Positions 32,789 to 41,198 of a DNA stretch of 55,197 nt are shown here, in pieces. The stretch is from the NCBI GenBank assembly GCA_041663325.1, contig JBAZRN010000005.1:1-55197 (forward strand). The letters are read 5' to 3'. This DNA comes from CAJBLF01 sp041663325. Lineage in GTDB: Bacteria; Patescibacteriota; Gracilibacteria; Absconditabacterales; Absconditicoccaceae. The notes under the pieces were generated by a model that had not been told where the DNA came from, did no database searches, and worked only from the letters and a program-made list of their open reading frames with translations. Position 1 is the first letter of the stretch. Each line of letters opens with the position of its first letter. The position numbers and the translations under genes were made by a program.

Positions 32789-33292
32789 ATGAATATATCC
32801 GAAAAACCAGACTGCAACTTCACTCTTCCCCAAGACTCATGTAAGAACCTTCACTTTATCAAAAACAAAGAAGGACAACGAGCGGCGAAAGAACTGCAAG
32901 ATTCTGAGCTGGAAGACATGAAGGAGAAAAAGGAAATAGGAGTGATAATTATAGGTCATATCGGACACACCCAAGCGCAAATCATAGAGATTTTAAATCG
33001 CCATAATGTTCAAACACTTCAAGGCGAGATCATTATGATAGAAAATAGTAATAACAATCGTCATCTTTTGATCAAAGATATCGAAGAAAAAATGCAGGAG
33101 ACGGATAGCGAGAAACCATTTATCTTTACAGCACCGCCCAAAAATGATATTCCAATATTTTTTCTCGAAGAAAAAAAACAGACACATAAAAACTTTAATA
33201 AACATTATATTCCCAAAACACAAAAAAGCAAAGCCGGAAATAACAGAAAACCACCCCATAGCAAATGCACGGGGCAAGCAAGAAAGAAGTAA
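32789..33292 (+). CDS. Hypothetical protein
   Basis: 167 aa. Possible zinc-binding start (MNISEKPDCNFTLPQDSCKN), middle KEIGVIIIGHIGHTQAQIIE then EILNRHNVQ, and a basic tail (KTQKSKAGNNRKPPHSKCTG). GHIGHTQAQII could be a nucleotide-interacting loop but no known signature fits. No UGA glycine is used. Stop TAA, followed by the TTCTAAATT-type spacer at 33300-33356. Confidence 0.6.
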   Translation: MNISEKPDCNFTLPQDSCKNLHFIKNKEGQRAAKELQDSELEDMKEKKEIGVIIIGHIGHTQAQIIEILNRHNVQTLQGEIIMIENSNNNRHLLIKDIEEKMQETDSEKPFIFTAPPKNDIPIFFLEEKKQTHKNFNKHYIPKTQKSKAGNNRKPPHSKCTGQARKK

Positions 33293-33356
33293 AAGAATTT
33301 ATTTTTAAATTCTAAATTCATTTTCTTTCTAAATTTTAAATTCTAAATTATTTTTC

Positions 33357-33767
33357 ATGATCCACAAAATCCAAACCTCTGATAACAATTACCTCAGTTT
33401 AGAAGTTAAAATAATAAAATCAGAACCTTGTTTATACATAGCCAAAGGCGCTTCAACGCTTACTTTTAATTACGAACAAACCAAACAGCTCAACGCGATT
33501 GTCCAGTCTATCGACGTAGGAAATTACACGTTGAAAGAATATGGCTCGCTGAAAAAATGATCAGAAATATATAAAATTTTAATCAGTGAATTTAGAGGGA
33601 TAAAAAGTTTTCAGATCAGACAGCGGCTAATCTCTCCGAACTATAGCGGTTTCGGTAAACAAGGAATCACGCTGCCTACCTATAAAATCAAGGAGTTGCA
33701 AGAACATCTAAAAGCCGTCATGCAGGAACTTGGTGGTAAGGTAGAGATGAAAAATAGAGAGGAATAG
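33357..33767 (+). CDS. Hypothetical protein
   Basis: 136 aa with one UGA glycine after SLKK; stop TAG. MIHKIQTSDNNYLSLEVKII ... KGASTLTFNYEQTKQLNAIV ... ISEFRGIKSFQIRQRL ... GKQGITLPTYKIKELQEHLK ... The alternating beta pattern and closing helix resemble a small single-stranded nucleic-acid-binding fold, but this is only a guess. Confidence 0.6.
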
Positions 33768-33848
33768 CATCTTTTTTGTTGAAAATGAACTGTACTTATA
33801 TAAGCTAGAAATGACTTAGAACTTAAAAATTTAACTTTTAAAGTATTT

Positions 33849-34040
33849 ATGACCAAACCGTACAGAACCCTCGACGAAATAGTAAATATTTTTTCTATCA
33901 CTTTGCCAGTCGCGAAGAAGATTATCAAAAAGCATAAAGTAGATACATTCAAAAATAGAGGTCTCAAGGTACATATAAAAGATTTCAATAAAGCATATAC
34001 CAAAAATTACAATCCATCATTATTCAAAGAAGCTAAATAG
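33849..34040 (+). CDS. Small helix-turn-helix-like protein
   Basis: 63 aa: MTKPYRTLDEIVNIFSITLP, VAKKIIKKHKVDTFKNRGLK, VHIKDFNKAYTKNYNPSLF. The pattern (helix, turn, basic recognition-like helix, then VHIKDF) is like excisionase/MerR-type DNA-binding modules. Stop TAG, immediately followed by the promoter of the next gene. Confidence 0.55.
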   Translation: MTKPYRTLDEIVNIFSITLPVAKKIIKKHKVDTFKNRGLKVHIKDFNKAYTKNYNPSLFKEAK

Positions 34041-34043
34041 CTA

Positions 34044-34134
34044 TTGAAATTTCCAATGAGATTGTTACAATTCAATTCGTTGCCATTATACAAGCAAAGG
34101 AATGAGATACTAAGTTTTTAGTGTCTTTTTTTGT
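34044..34134 (+). promoter_or_regulatory. Promoter, leader and attenuator of the DUF559 gene
   Basis: TTGAAA (34044-34049), 16 bp, TACAAT (34066-34071); then leader TCAATTCGTTGCCA; then GATACTAAGTTTTTAGTGTC followed by seven T, an intrinsic-terminator fold ending 6 bp before the ATG. The same order and spacing, with matching leader words, occurs before the KilA-N gene at 41090. Confidence 0.7.
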
Positions 34135-34752
34135 ATGATGACGGATTTAGTAAATGAGCAAGTAGCTTCACCTTCGTTTAGCTGTTTAGCGAGCAACTTC
34201 ACCCCACCTCTCCTATTAGAGAGGAGTGCAATTATACCAAAAACCTCTCTGATAGGAGAGGAAACGAAGGTGAGGTTGTTAAAAAAAGAAAAAATAAATT
34301 TTGTAGAATACAATAGCGGCTATATTGACTACGCAAAGCAAAATAGAAAAAAATCTACGAAAGTAGAAAATATTTTTTGGGCTATGGTGAAAAATAGAAA
34401 ATTTCTCTGATACAAATTTAGGAGACAAAAAGTTATCTGATCATTTATATTAGATTTTTATTGTTCTAAATTAATGTTGTGAATAGAACTTGATGGCTGA
34501 TATCATAACGAAAGAGTAGAATACGATATACATAGAGATTCTGAAATTTACAAAAAATGAATACTCGTTATTAGATTTAAAAATGGAGATATAGAAAAAA
34601 ATCTATCATGAGTGATCAGTGAATTAGAACAATTCATCAAAGAAAGAACAACTCCACCTCTCCTATCAGAGAGGAGTGCAATTATACCAAAAACCTCTCT
34701 GATAGGAGAGGAAACGAAGATGATGTTGCTAAAAAAGAAAAAAACATTTTAA
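34135..34752 (+). CDS. DUF559 (Vsr-like) endonuclease with repeat-derived ends
   Basis: 205 aa, ATG ATG at 34135. The DUF559 core is clear: ENIFWAMVKNRKFLGYKFRR, QKVIGSFILDFYC, LMLGIELDGGYHNERVEYDI, HRDSEIYKKGILVIRFKNGD, with the DFYC and ELDGxxH acidic positions of the Vsr-like nuclease fold. Several glycines are UGA. Both termini of the protein (TPPLLLERSAIIPKTSLIGE at the start, TPPLLSERSAIIPKTSLIGE at the end) are translations of the direct repeats at 34204 and 34654. Mobile-gene behaviour is likely; see findings. Confidence 0.82.
34204..34293 (+). repeat. Hairpin direct repeat, left copy
   Basis: CCACCTCTCCTATTAGAGAG ... CCTCTCTGATAGGAGAG: a hairpin with about 16-bp arms (CTCTCCTATYAGAGAGG pairs with CCTCTCTGATAGGAGAG) and a loop GAGTGCAATTATACCAAAAA-like. 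About 90 bp, nearly identical to the copy at 34654, 450 bp away. Lies inside the N-terminal coding part of the DUF559 gene. Confidence 0.88.
34654..34744 (+). repeat. Hairpin direct repeat, right copy
   Basis: CCACCTCTCCTATCAGAGAG ... CCTCTCTGATAGGAGAG and the trailing GAAACGAAG...GTTGCTAAAAAAGA match the left copy with only a few differences. Encodes the C-terminal end of the DUF559 protein and its stop. The pair brackets the nuclease core exactly. Confidence 0.88.
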
Positions 34753-34768
34753 ATTCTAAATTCAATCT

Positions 34769-36313
34769 ATGATCCAAAAAGTAAAAACCTACGCCAACGT
34801 CTGACTCGAATGACACGAAATTATCGTCGAAGCGGATTCAAGCAAGTCATTACCCACAATAGAAATTGTGTGATTACCGGATGCCGCGATCAAGGAGTCA
34901 AAAGAGCGTTTGAGAGCTACTTTTCGCAATGCGGGCATCATGCTCCCCAATAGGAAAATCGTTCTCAATCTCTCGCCGTCAGATATCAAAAAAGTCTGAA
35001 CGAGTTTCGATCTGCCGATGGCGGTCGCGATATTGTTTCTGATTTTCGAAGACAAAATTACTCCGCCGCAAACCGAATATTTGTTCTTCTGAGAGCTCGG
35101 ACTCGATGGAAGTGTCAAGAGAGTAAATGGGTTATTACCGTCAGTAATTAGCGCGATGCACGACGGTTACAAACATTTTTTCGTGCCGGAGGAGAATGTC
35201 TATGAATTAGAATATGTGCCGGGGATACACATGTATCCGATAGGAAAATTTGATCAGATAGTAGAATATTTTTTACAGTGAAAAGCGTTTCATTGCATCA
35301 ACCAGGCAAAAAACATAGAAATATTATACGAGCAGAGTGATGTCTACGACGTGGATTTTGCGCATATTAAATGACAATTGATCGCCAAGAGAGCCTTAGC
35401 GATTGCGGCTGCAGGATTACACAATGTCATCATGGTTGGCGCGCCCGGCAGTGGGAAAACATTGCTCAGTAAGGCAATGCCAAGCATCTTACCGCCACTC
35501 GGATTCGAAGAAATTCTTGAAGTCAGTCAAGTCTATTCACTCGTCGGCAAGCTCAGCAAAGACACTCCATTGATTACGAGAAGACCGTTTCGTCAGGTTC
35601 ACCATACCGCTTCCAAGATCTCTATCGTTGGTGGCGGTTCACGCCTCACGCCTGGAGAAGTGAGTTTAGCACACAAATGAATCCTCTTTTTCGATGAGCT
35701 GACCGAGTTTCCAAGAGAGGTGCTTGAAGTGCTTCGTCAGCCATTAGAAGATAGATCGGTCGTGATTTCAAGGGTCTCGGGTACCATCCAATACCCAGCG
35801 AATTTTATGTTTGTCGGCGCGATGAACCCATGTATCTGCGGCTACTACAAAGATCCAGAAAAATCATGCACCTGTTCGATGTTAGATATTAAGCGTTATC
35901 AAAGCAAAATTTCCTGACCTTTGCTGGATAGAATTGACATGATTTTAGAAATCCCGAGAGAAGATATCAACAAGATTCTCAATAATATCGCCGAAGAAAA
36001 TTCACTAAGCATCAGAGAAAAGGTGATTAACGCCTGGAAAATTCAACCAAAAAGATTTATCTGAATGAATATCACATCCAACTCACAGATCACATCAAAA
36101 CATATCGACGCATTGATTCCTCTCGACGATGCCTGCAAAGATTTTCTTGCTACTGCATCCAGAAAATTAACGCTTTCCACAAGAGTCGTCCACCGTACAA
36201 TCAAGCTCGCAAGAACCATCGCCGATATTCAAAGTCAGGAATTGGTTACTATCAATCACTTAGCAGAAGCAATGCAGTATCGTTCAAAAACTATGTTCGT
36301 AGAGATGGAATAA
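34769..36313 (+). CDS. comM: YifB/ComM family Mg-chelatase-like ATPase
   Basis: 514 aa; stop TAA. The N-terminal ChlI/Lon-protease-like fold (KTYANVGLEGHEIIVEADSS; GLPDAAIKESKERLRATFRN; NLSPSDIKKVGTSFDLPMAV) is followed by the AAA+ domain: GQLIAKRALAIAAAGLHNVI, Walker A MVGAPGSGKTLLSKAM, Walker B GILFFDELTEF, GAMNPCICGYY, GPLLDRIDMILEIPR, and a C-terminal sensor-2 domain. ComM homologues are helicases that promote branch migration during natural transformation, so DNA uptake is plausible here. UGA glycines are in GILFF and GPLLDR. Confidence 0.92.
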
Positions 36314-36416
36314 AATTAGAATTATAGAATTTAGAAACAAAAAACAATTTAGAAATGAAGAAATTTTTAAATTCTAAATTTAGAAACGATGTATGATTTA
36401 GAAAAAAAGAGTACTT
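36314..36416. repeat. TTTAGAA/TTCTAAATT-type intergenic repeat
   Basis: TTATAGAATTTAGAAACAAA, ACAATTTAGAAATGAAG, then AAATTCTAAATTTAGAAACG: the same vocabulary as the 22080 tandem array. It separates comM and the four-helix-bundle gene. Confidence 0.6.
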
Positions 36417-36749
36417 ATGTTTAGTAAGGAATTACTCAAATATATAAAAAGTATGTACATTACAGACATCAATAAAAATATAGTTAATCAGGTAATAAGA
36501 TCTTGAACAAGTATAGGCGCAAATTACTGTGAAGCAAACTGAGCAAGTTCAAAAAGAGACTTTGCAAACAAGATATATATCTGTAAAAAAGAATCTAAGG
36601 AAACAGCGTACTGGCTTGAATTGTTATTGGAAATAACTAATAATTCTCGTGAGAAATTAGAAATCATGGTTAAAGAATCAAACGAAATCGCCTGTATTTT
36701 CAACAAAATTGCTCAAAGTTTCAAAACTAAATCTTCCTCTAAATTCTAA
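36417..36749 (+). CDS. Four-helix-bundle protein (S23/23S rRNA IVS-type)
   Basis: 110 aa. VNQVIRSGTSIGANYCEANG, ASSKRDFANKIYICKKESKE and TAYWLELLLEITNN match the signature of the small four-helix-bundle family first seen in 23S rRNA intervening sequences and related to diversity-retroelement Avd proteins. The Gly of RSGTS and of EANG are UGA. No reverse transcriptase or rRNA is near. It is bordered on both sides by TTCTAAATT-type repeats, and its last codons (SSKF then TAA) are themselves made of that repeat. Confidence 0.85.
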
Positions 36750-36884
36750 ACTAATTCTTCTAAATTATTTGTTTAGTTTCTAAATTCTGTTTTCTAAACT
36801 AATTTAGTTTCTAAATTCAAAATTGTAAATTTCAAATTATTTGGTGATCCACTAAATAGCTTTTATCACTTAGTAACTCTAGCA
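36750..36884. repeat. TTCTAAATT-type intergenic repeat
   Basis: At least four TTCTAAATT/TTTAGAA-like words (TTCTTCTAAATTATTTG; TTTAGTTTCTAAATTCTG; CTAATTTAGTTTCTAAATTC) capable of pairing with each other. Upstream of the rubredoxin gene; the last 40 bp are unrelated. Confidence 0.55.
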
Positions 36885-37049
36885 ATGAAGTATCTCTGTA
36901 ATGTCTGTCACAAATTCACCTATGAACTGGACAAGGGTGATCCAGCTCACGGAATTCCACCCAGCACAGCACCTGAAGATCTGCCTGATGATTGGAGTTG
37001 TCCTATCTGTCACAATGACAAGTCGCATTTGAAAGCCGTAAAAGCCTAA
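36885..37049 (+). CDS. Rubredoxin
   Basis: 54 aa, full rubredoxin length. CNVC near residue 5 and CPIC near residue 40 provide the four iron ligands; GIPPSTAPEDLPDDWSCPIC is diagnostic. Both knuckles end in His (CNVCH, CPICH) where rubredoxins usually have Gly. Single-electron carrier, probably in oxygen or peroxide defence. Stop TAA, 21 bp before the gpmI promoter. Confidence 0.92.
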   Translation: MKYLCNVCHKFTYELDKGDPAHGIPPSTAPEDLPDDWSCPICHNDKSHLKAVKA

Positions 37050-37069
37050 TCTACGCCTAGGTTTTAGCA

Positions 37070-37097
37070 TTGAATTTCACTAGGAGAAGTGTATACT
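37070..37097 (+). promoter_or_regulatory. Sigma-70-type promoter of gpmI
   Basis: TTGAAT (37070-37075), 16-bp spacer, TATACT (37092-37097), 36 bp before the gpmI ATG. Confidence 0.6.
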
Positions 37098-37132
37098 CAT
37101 AGACGCAACCTTTATATTGGTTCCGTATTGCT

Positions 37133-38662
37133 ATGAAAAAACTCGCACTGATCATCCTAGACGGATTTTGAATAAACACCAAAACTCCAAAACAAAATGG
37201 AATCATCCAAGCAAATTCTCCTATATTCAAAAAATTATTTTCCCAACCCTACGCAACAGTAAACGCTTCAGCGAAAGCCGTCGGATTGCCTGTAGGTCAG
37301 ATGGGAAATTCTGAAGTAGGACATATGACAATAGGTTCATGAAGGATTATCAAACAAAATTTAGTCGAGATAGATGATATGCTCGATGATGGCAGCTTTG
37401 CAAAATTACCGGAATTTAAAGCGGGGATTGCCCATTGCAAAAAAAATGATTCCACTTTGCATCTCATTCAGCTTTTTGGACCAGGAGGCGTACATGCGAT
37501 GGATAGTCATCTCAAAAAAATATTGAAAATCATTCCCAAAAATATCCAGGTTTCACTGCATCTTTTCGGTGACGGAAGAGATCTCGCGCCAAATAGTATG
37601 TTGGACTTGATGATAGAGTTTGAGAAGTTTCTCAAAGCGTTTCCCAACGTCAAGATTTCAAGTCTAGCGTGAAGATATTATGGCATGGATAGAGATAATA
37701 ACCGAGAAAGAATCCAGAAATCATATGATGAAATGGTATTTGGTCAGCTCCAAACAAGCGACACCCCAAGCGAATATATTGCAAAACAATACGAACAACT
37801 CATTACCGACGAATTCATCAAACCAGTAAGTTTCACTTGGTGAGAACAGATAGAAAACGGTGATGCAATCTTCCATCTCAACTTCAGATCCGATAGGGCG
37901 AGACAGATGACGCAAGCGATTATGGTTTCTATCGACAAAAAAAACGCGGACGAATACCCGACACGAGATAGACATTTCATGATAAAAAAATTGAGCGACA
38001 TCTATTTTGTCGCGATGACAAAATATTACAAAGAATATGAATGACCGATTTTTATCAAAGCACAAGATATAAAAAATACTTTATCTGAAACTATTTCACG
38101 TCAGGAGCTTCGTCAACTTCACCTCGCGGAAACGGAAAAATTTGCTCACGTCACCAAATTCTTTAATGGCGACAAACAAATAGTATTTGATGGTGAGAAA
38201 GATATTCTCGTTCCTTCGCATAAAGTAGCGACTTATGATCTTGATCCTGAGATGTCTGCACAAGAGATTTACGATGAGTTCATCCATAAAGCCAAAGACT
38301 TCGACTTCGTCGTAGTAAATTTCGCCAACGGAGATATGGTAGGTCATACCTGAAAAATGAATGCTGTCGTCAAAGCAATTAAAAAGCTCGATAAAATTAT
38401 CTGAGAAATAATTACTTTCTGCAGCAAAAATAATTACGAACTTATCATTACTGCCGATCACGGCAATAGCGACGATATAGGCACTCCAGAAAAACCGATC
38501 ACTGCGCACACCATGAATCCCGTTCCTTGCCGATATATTAGCAAAGGAAAAGTACAGCCAATCAAAAAAACTTGATGACTCGTTGACATCGCTCCTACCG
38601 TATTGAAGATCATGGGTATCAAAGTCCCCAAGGAGATGACTGGGACATCATTAGTGAAATAA
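37133..38662 (+). CDS. gpmI: 2,3-bisphosphoglycerate-independent phosphoglycerate mutase
   Basis: 509 aa, usual length; stop TAA. ALIILDGFGIN gives the first metal Asp, MGNSEVGHMTIGSGR carries the catalytic Ser (TGA-coded Gly follows in IGSGR), FGDGRDLAPNS, SSLAGRYYGMDRDNNRERI and FHLNFRSDRARQMTQAI bind substrate, and VVVNFANGDMVGHTGKMNA plus IITADHGNSDDI provide the remaining metal ligands. Interconverts 3- and 2-phosphoglycerate in glycolysis. Together with the pyruvate-kinase-like gene it shows at least a lower glycolytic segment. Confidence 0.96.
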
Positions 38663-38737
38663 TAGAGATGTGATCTTGGGTACAGAAATTCATATCTATA
38701 ATTCCCCCCAAAGTATTTATTTTCTTCTCACAAAGCG

Positions 38738-39001
38738 ATGGAAACAATAAAAGACTGGTATAAATCAGATAGACCGATAGTAAACTGTATAAATACTGAA
38801 TTAGACGAAAAATTATTAAAAGGCACAGGAATATTTAAATCTCCCTGAGAGTCTTCGTCCCTTCATTTTAACTGCTCCAACGAACTTGCAAAGATCTTAA
38901 ACGAAAATTCAAATATCTCAATCGATTTTGGTAAAATTTTGAAAATTCAATGCGAAAAAGAAAGAGAAAAAAGAGAACGATTAGCTCAAGAAGATAATTA
39001 A
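38738..39001 (+). CDS. Small hypothetical protein, paralogue of the next gene
   Basis: 87 aa: METIKDWYKSDRPIVNCINT, ELDEKLLKGTGIFKSPGESS, DFGKILKIQCEKEREKRERL. One UGA glycine in SPGE. The shared pattern TI..W...I..(x)TEL.E.LL....IF.S.G....DFGKIL with the gene at 39063 indicates a tandem duplication. Function unknown. Confidence 0.55.
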
Positions 39002-39062
39002 TGTCAGATACTTCATTCAACGGGCATTATAAAAATATTTATTTATTTTTTCTCACAACATT

Positions 39063-39308
39063 ATGACAACAATAGAGACATTACCAATAGAAGAATGGAA
39101 CTTGAGATTAGATATACCATTAAAAATTTCCATTGCTACAGAACTACATGAAACTTTGTTAAGAAAACACAAGATATTCACCAGTGCCGGAAGTGAAATT
39201 GATCCAGAAACTTATTTTAAATATGACGAAAATGCTACAAATCCTTACGCATTTGATTTGGGTAAAATTCTAGAATATCAGCTTACAAGTTCAGTTAAAA
39301 TAAGGTAA
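39063..39308 (+). CDS. Small hypothetical protein, paralogue of the previous gene
   Basis: 81 aa: MTTIETLPIEEWNLRLDIPL, KISIATELHETLLRKHKIFT, AFDLGKILEYQLTSSVKIR. No UGA; stop TAA. Convergent with the next minus-strand gene, 8 bp apart. Confidence 0.55.
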   Translation: MTTIETLPIEEWNLRLDIPLKISIATELHETLLRKHKIFTSAGSEIDPETYFKYDENATNPYAFDLGKILEYQLTSSVKIR

Positions 39309-39315
39309 ATATTCC

Positions 39316-40377
39316 TTACATTGTTATCTCTTCACTGCCTGCCCTCGAAATGCCGGGGTTAGTTGTTGGTTCGTCTTGTGGCATAACTGTGTTTCTTATT
39401 TTTTCGTCACGATTCATCAAAATAATCGCATCCATATCATCAGGATCCCGCACTTTACCAAAGGTATTGAGCTTTTCGGAATGATGAAACGGAACGACAT
39501 AATTGTTCGTCATTTTTTTATATTCTTCGTTGAATGTCTCGATAAAGTGGACGTTTTTCGTGATGGGGGAGATAACGATGACATCCGTTCAGGTTAAATT
39601 TTTTTCATGAAATCGTTTGCAAAATAGCTCAGAATAAAATTGCAACGTCTCTTTGACCAGTCCTTTTGCCAATGGGTTTGACTCAATGAAATCGTAGGTC
39701 TTGTACCGGTATTGGACAATGCCATTATCCTTATACATTTGCTTCAAAGCGCTCATCCCAAGATTCAATGTCTCCACCGCATAATAAAATCCGTTTTGAA
39801 CTTTTATCGCTTTACACGAATTTTCCGTGATATAGAGGAGGATAAAATTATCTTTTTTCAAATTATTTCTCAAAAAAAGAAGGGTGTGAAACGATTGCGG
39901 AAGGAGAGTAATGTTTTTTACATTCAGAAGATTTCCATAGATAGAATTGATGATATTCATTGTTTTTTTATTCAGATAGACAATATATAATCTGAAAAAT
40001 ATTTCACCACTTTCCCCGATGACGTATTTTTTTTCTTCACCATTTACATGGACACTATCGACGTAGACCATAATTCTTTCTCCATCGACATCATTATGTT
40101 TTTTCGTCGCTTGGCATTTTTCTTGTATGATATCCTTCAAATTTTGAAAGGTAAATTTTTTTTCAAATATCTGAAACACATCAAATCTGAAAAACGAAAA
40201 TCTGCTTTCGTCTAGCATAAAGTAGTGATGATATTTGGGATATTCTCTAGATTCATCAGTTATTTTTACGAGATTTTCATGGAGAACGTATTGCAAAATC
40301 TGTTCGCCGGGGCGAATCTTATAGACGCGAAAACTTGGGTACGCCTCAGAAAGATGCTCGTATCGGATGTAAAACAA
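39316..40377 (-). CDS. Unknown protein, possibly PilM/FtsA-like
   Basis: 353 aa; TTG start at 40377, stop TAA. RMVYVDSVHVNGEEKKYVIG-like and LPQSFHTLLFLRNN, LLYITENSCKAIKVQNGFYY, LNLGMSALKQMY follow each other in a way that resembles the actin-like fold of PilM/FtsA (a second phosphate-loop-like LLYITEN...VQNG), but no motif is decisive. One UGA glycine (NLTGTDVIVISP). The C-terminus is Pro/Asp/Arg-rich. The membrane gene upstream ends 13 bp before, so both are likely one operon. Confidence 0.6.
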
Positions 40378-40390
40378 AATCGCTATGTAA

Positions 40391-41008
40391 CTAAAATAAA
40401 ACGTATTTTTTCTTCTTACTAACTTTCTTTTTAGCAGGAATTGCTTTTTTGACAGGCATTTTTTTATGTGAACGGTTAATAATCACGATTAAGTAGATAA
40501 GTGAGAATGCTGCAAAAAATACATTGAGCCAGAAAAATATTCGGCTTGCGTCAAGATAACTAGAAAGCGATATCAATGCTCATCATAGAGTAAGTCCAAG
40601 ATATCTGCGAATACTGTGCATATCGTACGCATATCCAAGCGCCAATATGATGAATGCTACGATAAATAAAACCATACTTGGTCATTGAAACAAAAATAAT
40701 GATCGGATGATCAAAAGTATTCCAGCGATGCTAATCACTCGTGTATCCAAGCGATCATTGGTATTGAGCATCATTAGTGTTGCTGCCAATAGTACAAATA
40801 GTTCCAAAACAATAAAAAACACTGGTCATCCAGCAAAATATCCGAAAATAGCGTAGAGCAACAAAACAAATGATCCTATCGCAAAAAGCCAGTTTTTGAC
40901 TGACTTCATAGGATCTTTAGTTTTTTCTACAGGCCAAGCCGCTCCGATAAGTAAAATAACCGAGCCCACAATACCAGCAAGAAAAGAAAGATCCATAGTA
41001 TATGGCAA
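40391..41008 (-). CDS. Small polytopic membrane protein with basic tail
   Basis: 205 aa (Met 41008; Met 40996 also possible); stop TAG. Six or so hydrophobic helices (FLAGIVGSVILLIGAAWPV; FAIGSFVLLLYAIFGYFAG; FFIVLELFVLLAATLMML; MVLFIVAFIILALGYAY; RIFFWLNVFFAAFSLIYLIV) and a Lys-rich tail (KKMPVKKAIPAKKKVSKKKK). UGA glycines in helices. Function unknown. Confidence 0.72.
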
Positions 41009-41089
41009 GGATATAAAAGATTATCTTTGATTGCTTGTAAGGTATGGTTTTGAGGGAAAATTACAAGATAAAGAGATACAGAATAACTC

Positions 41090-41198
41090 TTGAAAAATTG
41101 GGTAAGATTACTACAATTCAATCAGTTGCCAAAGTACATAAGTCGCAAAACATAGGAATAAGATGCTTTACCGTTTTTTTAGCATCTTTTTTTGCATC
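41090..41198 (+). promoter_or_regulatory. Promoter, leader and attenuator of the KilA-N gene
   Basis: TTGAAA (41090-41095), 16 bp, TACAAT (41112-41117), leader TCAATCAGTTGCCA, then GATGCT...AGCATC followed by TTTTTTT, 5-6 bp before ATG at 41199. Same architecture as 34044-34134. Confidence 0.7.

Noticed and set aside
36417..36749. Diversity-generating retroelement (Avd-like protein)
   Set aside because: No reverse transcriptase and no template/variable repeat pair are in the window.
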